This document shows positions 5,946 through 7,928 of a DNA stretch of 7,928 nucleotides, piece by piece. How positions within the stretch are numbered: position 1 is the first letter of the stretch; each line of letters opens with the position of its first letter. Source of the DNA: Thermococcus sp. (lineage in GTDB: Archaea; Methanobacteriota_B; Thermococci; Thermococcales; Thermococcaceae); assembly GCA_027001105.1 (NCBI GenBank), contig JALTMZ010000015.1, positions 1 through 7,928 of the forward strand, in the 5' to 3' direction. The notes under the pieces were generated by a model. It saw only the letters and a list, made by a program, of their open reading frames with translations. It made no database searches and was not told where the DNA came from. Made by a program: the position numbers and the translations under genes.

Positions 5946-5950
5946 GAGTC

Positions 5951-5964
5951 GAAAATTTTATATA
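5951..5964 (+). promoter_or_regulatory. strong BRE/TATA promoter of the DUF1931 gene
   Basis: GAAAA (5951-5955) followed by TTTATATA (5957-5964) is a canonical archaeal BRE plus TATA box. The expected transcript start is near 5987, giving a leader of about 28 nt that contains the ribosome binding site. It is the clearest promoter of the window. Confidence 0.75.
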
Positions 5965-6001
5965 CTTTATGTTATTAAAATTCCATTGGTGAGAGTTAAA
6001 A

Positions 6002-6009
6002 GGAGGTGA
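6002..6009 (+). promoter_or_regulatory. perfect ribosome binding site GGAGGTGA
   Basis: GGAGGTGA is fully complementary to the archaeal 16S rRNA 3' end and lies 5 bases before the ATG at 6015. It decides that start over the GTG at 6006, which lies inside the site itself. Confidence 0.85.
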
Positions 6010-6014
6010 GAACA

Positions 6015-6476
6015 ATGGCAGAGATGATAATCCCATATCCGCAGCTTCAGAAGATTCTTGAGAGAACATGTGAGTTGGCAGTGATAAAGCCAAGAGCTGA
6101 AGATATGATGGAGATAGTTGAGAAGAAGCTCAGTGATTTGTTTGAAGTTGCCTATGAGAACGCAAAAGCGGAGAATACTGGAATAATAAAGTTCAGGCAC
6201 CTTCCGCTAACAAAGGGATTCAAGAATTCAATGAATCTCTTCAGAGCTGTCATTGAGGATGAGAAAGTGGAAATTGAGCCGATAAGGAAGTTCGTTCTTA
6301 AGAAGATACCCTCTGATCTGCCGCTTGATGAGGAGGTTGTCAATGAACTGCCGATAATCACTGGAACACTGTTTGTGCTTGTGGGAAGGGTTATCAAGGC
6401 TTTGCACCCAGAGGTCAAAAATGTTTACCCAGAGCACATTGAAGAAGCTAAGAGGGTTCTGGATTATATGCTTTGA
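6015..6476 (+). CDS. DUF1931 family histone-fold protein
   Basis: A 153-residue cytoplasmic protein (from [17 protein letters not shown]) that I recognise as the DUF1931 family, whose Aquifex member was shown to have a fold made of two histone-like halves. Visible features are an N-terminal helix-rich half ([40 protein letters not shown]), a connecting [17 protein letters not shown], and a second half ([54 protein letters not shown]). The LPLD..VVNELP and the late [14 protein letters not shown] are histone-fold-like helices. The sequence is highly charged, with no signal or membrane segment. Whether it binds DNA is not shown by the sequence, because the usual archaeal-histone arginines are not obvious. 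The strong promoter and perfect ribosome binding site suggest high expression, as expected of an abundant structural protein. Confidence 0.88.
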   Translation: MAEMIIPYPQLQKILERTCELAVIKPRAEDMMEIVEKKLSDLFEVAYENAKAENTGIIKFRHLPLTKGFKNSMNLFRAVIEDEKVEIEPIRKFVLKKIPSDLPLDEEVVNELPIITGTLFVLVGRVIKALHPEVKNVYPEHIEEAKRVLDYML

Positions 6477-6478
6477 AG

Positions 6479-6491
6479 TTTTTGTCTTTTT
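6479..6491 (+). terminator. T-rich terminator of the DUF1931 gene
   Basis: TTTTTGTCTTTTT begins 3 bases after the TGA at 6474-6476. Two T5 runs without a hairpin match the usual termination signal of Thermococcales. The position between convergent genes supports it. Confidence 0.6.
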
Positions 6492-6528
6492 GTCATTATG
6501 AAGATTATAAACAGAACAGAAGGAAGAA

Positions 6529-7928
6529 TCACTTAAGCCACTTCTCAAACCACCCAACAATTAGCTCAAGCCTCTTGACCCTATGTTTTGGCTTTCCACT
6601 CCTTGATAAGTCGTGATTTTCTCCCGGAAATACTGCTAGCTCAACAGTTTTTCCAAAATACTTTAGTGCTGTGAAAAGTTGCAATGCCTCTGGAAGCCAG
6701 CAGCGGTAGTCCTCAACTGAGTGGATTATCAAGAGCGGTGTTTCAACGTTGGGGGCATATTTCAGAGGTGATTTCTCCCAGTATCCTTCAAAATTGCTCC
6801 ATGGGTCTTCTCCGATTTGATCTGGAGCGAAGTAGTAGCCTATGTCAGTTGTTCCAAAGAAGCTCACCCAGTTGGAAATTGACCTTTGAGTGACCGCTGC
6901 CTTAAACCTATTCGTGTGTCCAACTATCCAATTGGTCATGAAGCCGCCATAGGAACCGCCGGTAACTCCGATTCTTTCAGCATCAATGAAATCAAAGCGC
7001 TTCAAGGCTTCATCCACGACTTCCATTAAATCTTGATAGTCCCTTTCGCCGTAGTGCTCCCTAATGTCTGCAAACTCCTCCCCATAGCCGTCGCTTCCCC
7101 TTGGATTGCTGAATATCACCACAAACCCTTTAGAGGTTAGAACGTGGAACTCATGCATGAAGGAGTAACCATAGGCTGTCTTTGGACCTCCATGGATTTC
7201 GAGAATGGCAGGATACTTTTTGCCTTCTTTAAAGTCAACTGGTCTCATTATCCATGCATCGATTTCTATGCCATCGCTTGCCTTAACTTTGAAGTGCTCA
7301 GGTCTTGAGAGCTTATACTCCTTGATCCACCCGTTGAAGTTAGTGACCTTCTTCTCTTTGCCGTCTCTTAGAATGTACAGTTCTGTTGGAGTTACTGCAT
7401 CTTGAGCAATAAACGCTATGTAGTTTCCAATTCCAAAAGTTTCAATACTCCTATCACCGGCAATAACACGTTCAATGTTTCCTTCCAAATCTACTCTAAA
7501 GAGGTTCGCCCTCGGTCCATCTGTTGCTATGTAGTAAACCCAGCCATCCTTGTAAATTAGCGGATTTCTTGACTTTCCTCTCACATCGCAGTTAAGCGAG
7601 TTGTACGCTGAGCGATCGAGCTTTTCAGTGAGCTTTTTAATCTCCTTAGTCTCGACATTGAAGAGATAAATGTGAGTATTTGTTGGTATTCCCCTCTCAA
7701 GGGTACTCATCCTTAAAACAAAGTGCTTCTCATCAATTATCACAAAGTCTCCAATGCGCCACTTAGAATCGGTGAGCTTTTCAATCTTCTTGCTCTTAAC
7801 ATCTAAAACGTAAAGGTCGCTTATCATTGGCTTCCTTTCTCTGTCTTCTTGAGCAACGAAGTAGATTTTACTTCCATCGTCGCTCCACTTGAGAGTTAGG
7901 ATGTTCAGTTTTCCCTTAGTTAGCTTTC
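6529..7928 (-). CDS. S9-family prolyl-oligopeptidase/acylaminoacyl-peptidase-like enzyme, C-terminal part (cut by right edge)
   Basis: The open frame runs to the window edge: codons upstream of the internal ATG at 7827 read KLTKGKLNILTLKWSDDGSKIYFVAQEDRERKP, typical of a propeller blade, so the true start lies outside. About 465 residues are present of an expected 600-640. From the Met at 7827, residues 1-165 are beta-propeller blades and residues 180-432 the alpha/beta-hydrolase domain. Visible are HGGP (212-215, oxyanion region), SNPRGSDGYGEEFADI, the nucleophile elbow GGSYGG with Ser292, Asp373 in HSVEDYR, and His405 in GENHDLSR. This is the complete catalytic triad of the S9C acylaminoacyl-peptidase group, which removes N-acylated residues or cuts short peptides in the cytoplasm, fitting a peptide-fermenting archaeon. 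It is convergent with the DUF1931 gene. The exact substrate cannot be read here. Confidence 0.93.
   Translation of the reverse strand, partial: KLTKGKLNILTLKWSDDGSKIYFVAQEDRERKPMISDLYVLDVKSKKIEKLTDSKWRIGDFVIIDEKHFVLRMSTLERGIPTNTHIYLFNVETKEIKKLTEKLDRSAYNSLNCDVRGKSRNPLIYKDGWVYYIATDGPRANLFRVDLEGNIERVIAGDRSIETFGIGNYIAFIAQDAVTPTELYILRDGKEKKVTNFNGWIKEYKLSRPEHFKVKASDGIEIDAWIMRPVDFKEGKKYPAILEIHGGPKTAYGYSFMHEFHVLTSKGFVVIFSNPRGSDGYGEEFADIREHYGERDYQDLMEVVDEALKRFDFIDAERIGVTGGSYGGFMTNWIVGHTNRFKAAVTQRSISNWVSFFGTTDIGYYFAPDQIGEDPWSNFEGYWEKSPLKYAPNVETPLLIIHSVEDYRCWLPEALQLFTALKYFGKTVELAVFPGENHDLSRSGKPKHRVKRLELIVGWFEKWLK

Noticed and set aside
6228..6560. Minus-strand open frame of 110 codons across the DUF1931 gene
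   Set aside because: It is antisense to a recognised, well-promoted gene, has a Cys/Ser/His-rich non-protein-like composition and has no ribosome site.
1..7928. tRNA or rRNA genes, CRISPR arrays, insertion sequences, toxin-antitoxin or defence genes
   Set aside because: Reading both strands gave no direct repeats with spacers, no transposase-like protein, no tRNA arm pattern, and coding sequence covers nearly all the window.

Overview
The window looks like a Thermococcales chromosome segment, most likely a Thermococcus of moderate GC. The reasons are an archaeal-type PEP carboxylase (PpcA, start MIPKTMSTQHPDN), an S9 acylaminoacyl-peptidase-like enzyme, a DUF1931 histone-fold protein, archaeal BRE/TATA promoters with very short or absent leaders, and GGAGGTGA-type ribosome binding sites. 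This rests on recognised families, not on a search.

Left part (1-3434), biotin theme: three minus-strand genes are the 5' part of an ECF-type transporter ATPase (cut by the left edge), a secreted protein with a glutamine-amidotransferase-like domain and an NTF2-like end, and a BirA-like protein with an N-terminal winged helix. Divergent from birA is bioY, the membrane biotin-binding component. The 100-bp birA/bioY gap holds an almost perfect inverted repeat, TTTCGTTAACC-N14-GGTTAACCAAA, wrapped around the bioY TATA box. Its layout (9-11 bp arms, 14-bp spacer) is that of a BirA operator. The BirA-like protein has lost the KWPND ligase motif and the C-terminal domain, so it may be mainly a biotin sensor/repressor of bioY rather than a working ligase. 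The ATPase could serve BioY, but that is inference.

Middle part (3431-5945): a degenerate MobA-like nucleotidyltransferase gene (minus) converges on bioY, and the two stop codons share the bases TTAA. Divergent from it is ppcA, which is interrupted by a frameshift near 4959. Next comes a small four-helix membrane protein gene that is also interrupted, at a TTTGGGG heptamer with a stop codon immediately after it. That arrangement fits either loss of one G or a -1 slip signal. Two interrupted genes within 800 bp also raise the question of sequence error.

Right part (5946-7928): a DUF1931 histone-fold gene has a textbook promoter, a perfect ribosome binding site and a T-rich terminator. It converges on an S9-family acylaminoacyl-peptidase-like gene (minus) whose N-terminal part lies beyond the right edge.

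No tRNA, rRNA, CRISPR array, insertion sequence or prophage was seen. All intergenic gaps are about 110 bp or less.
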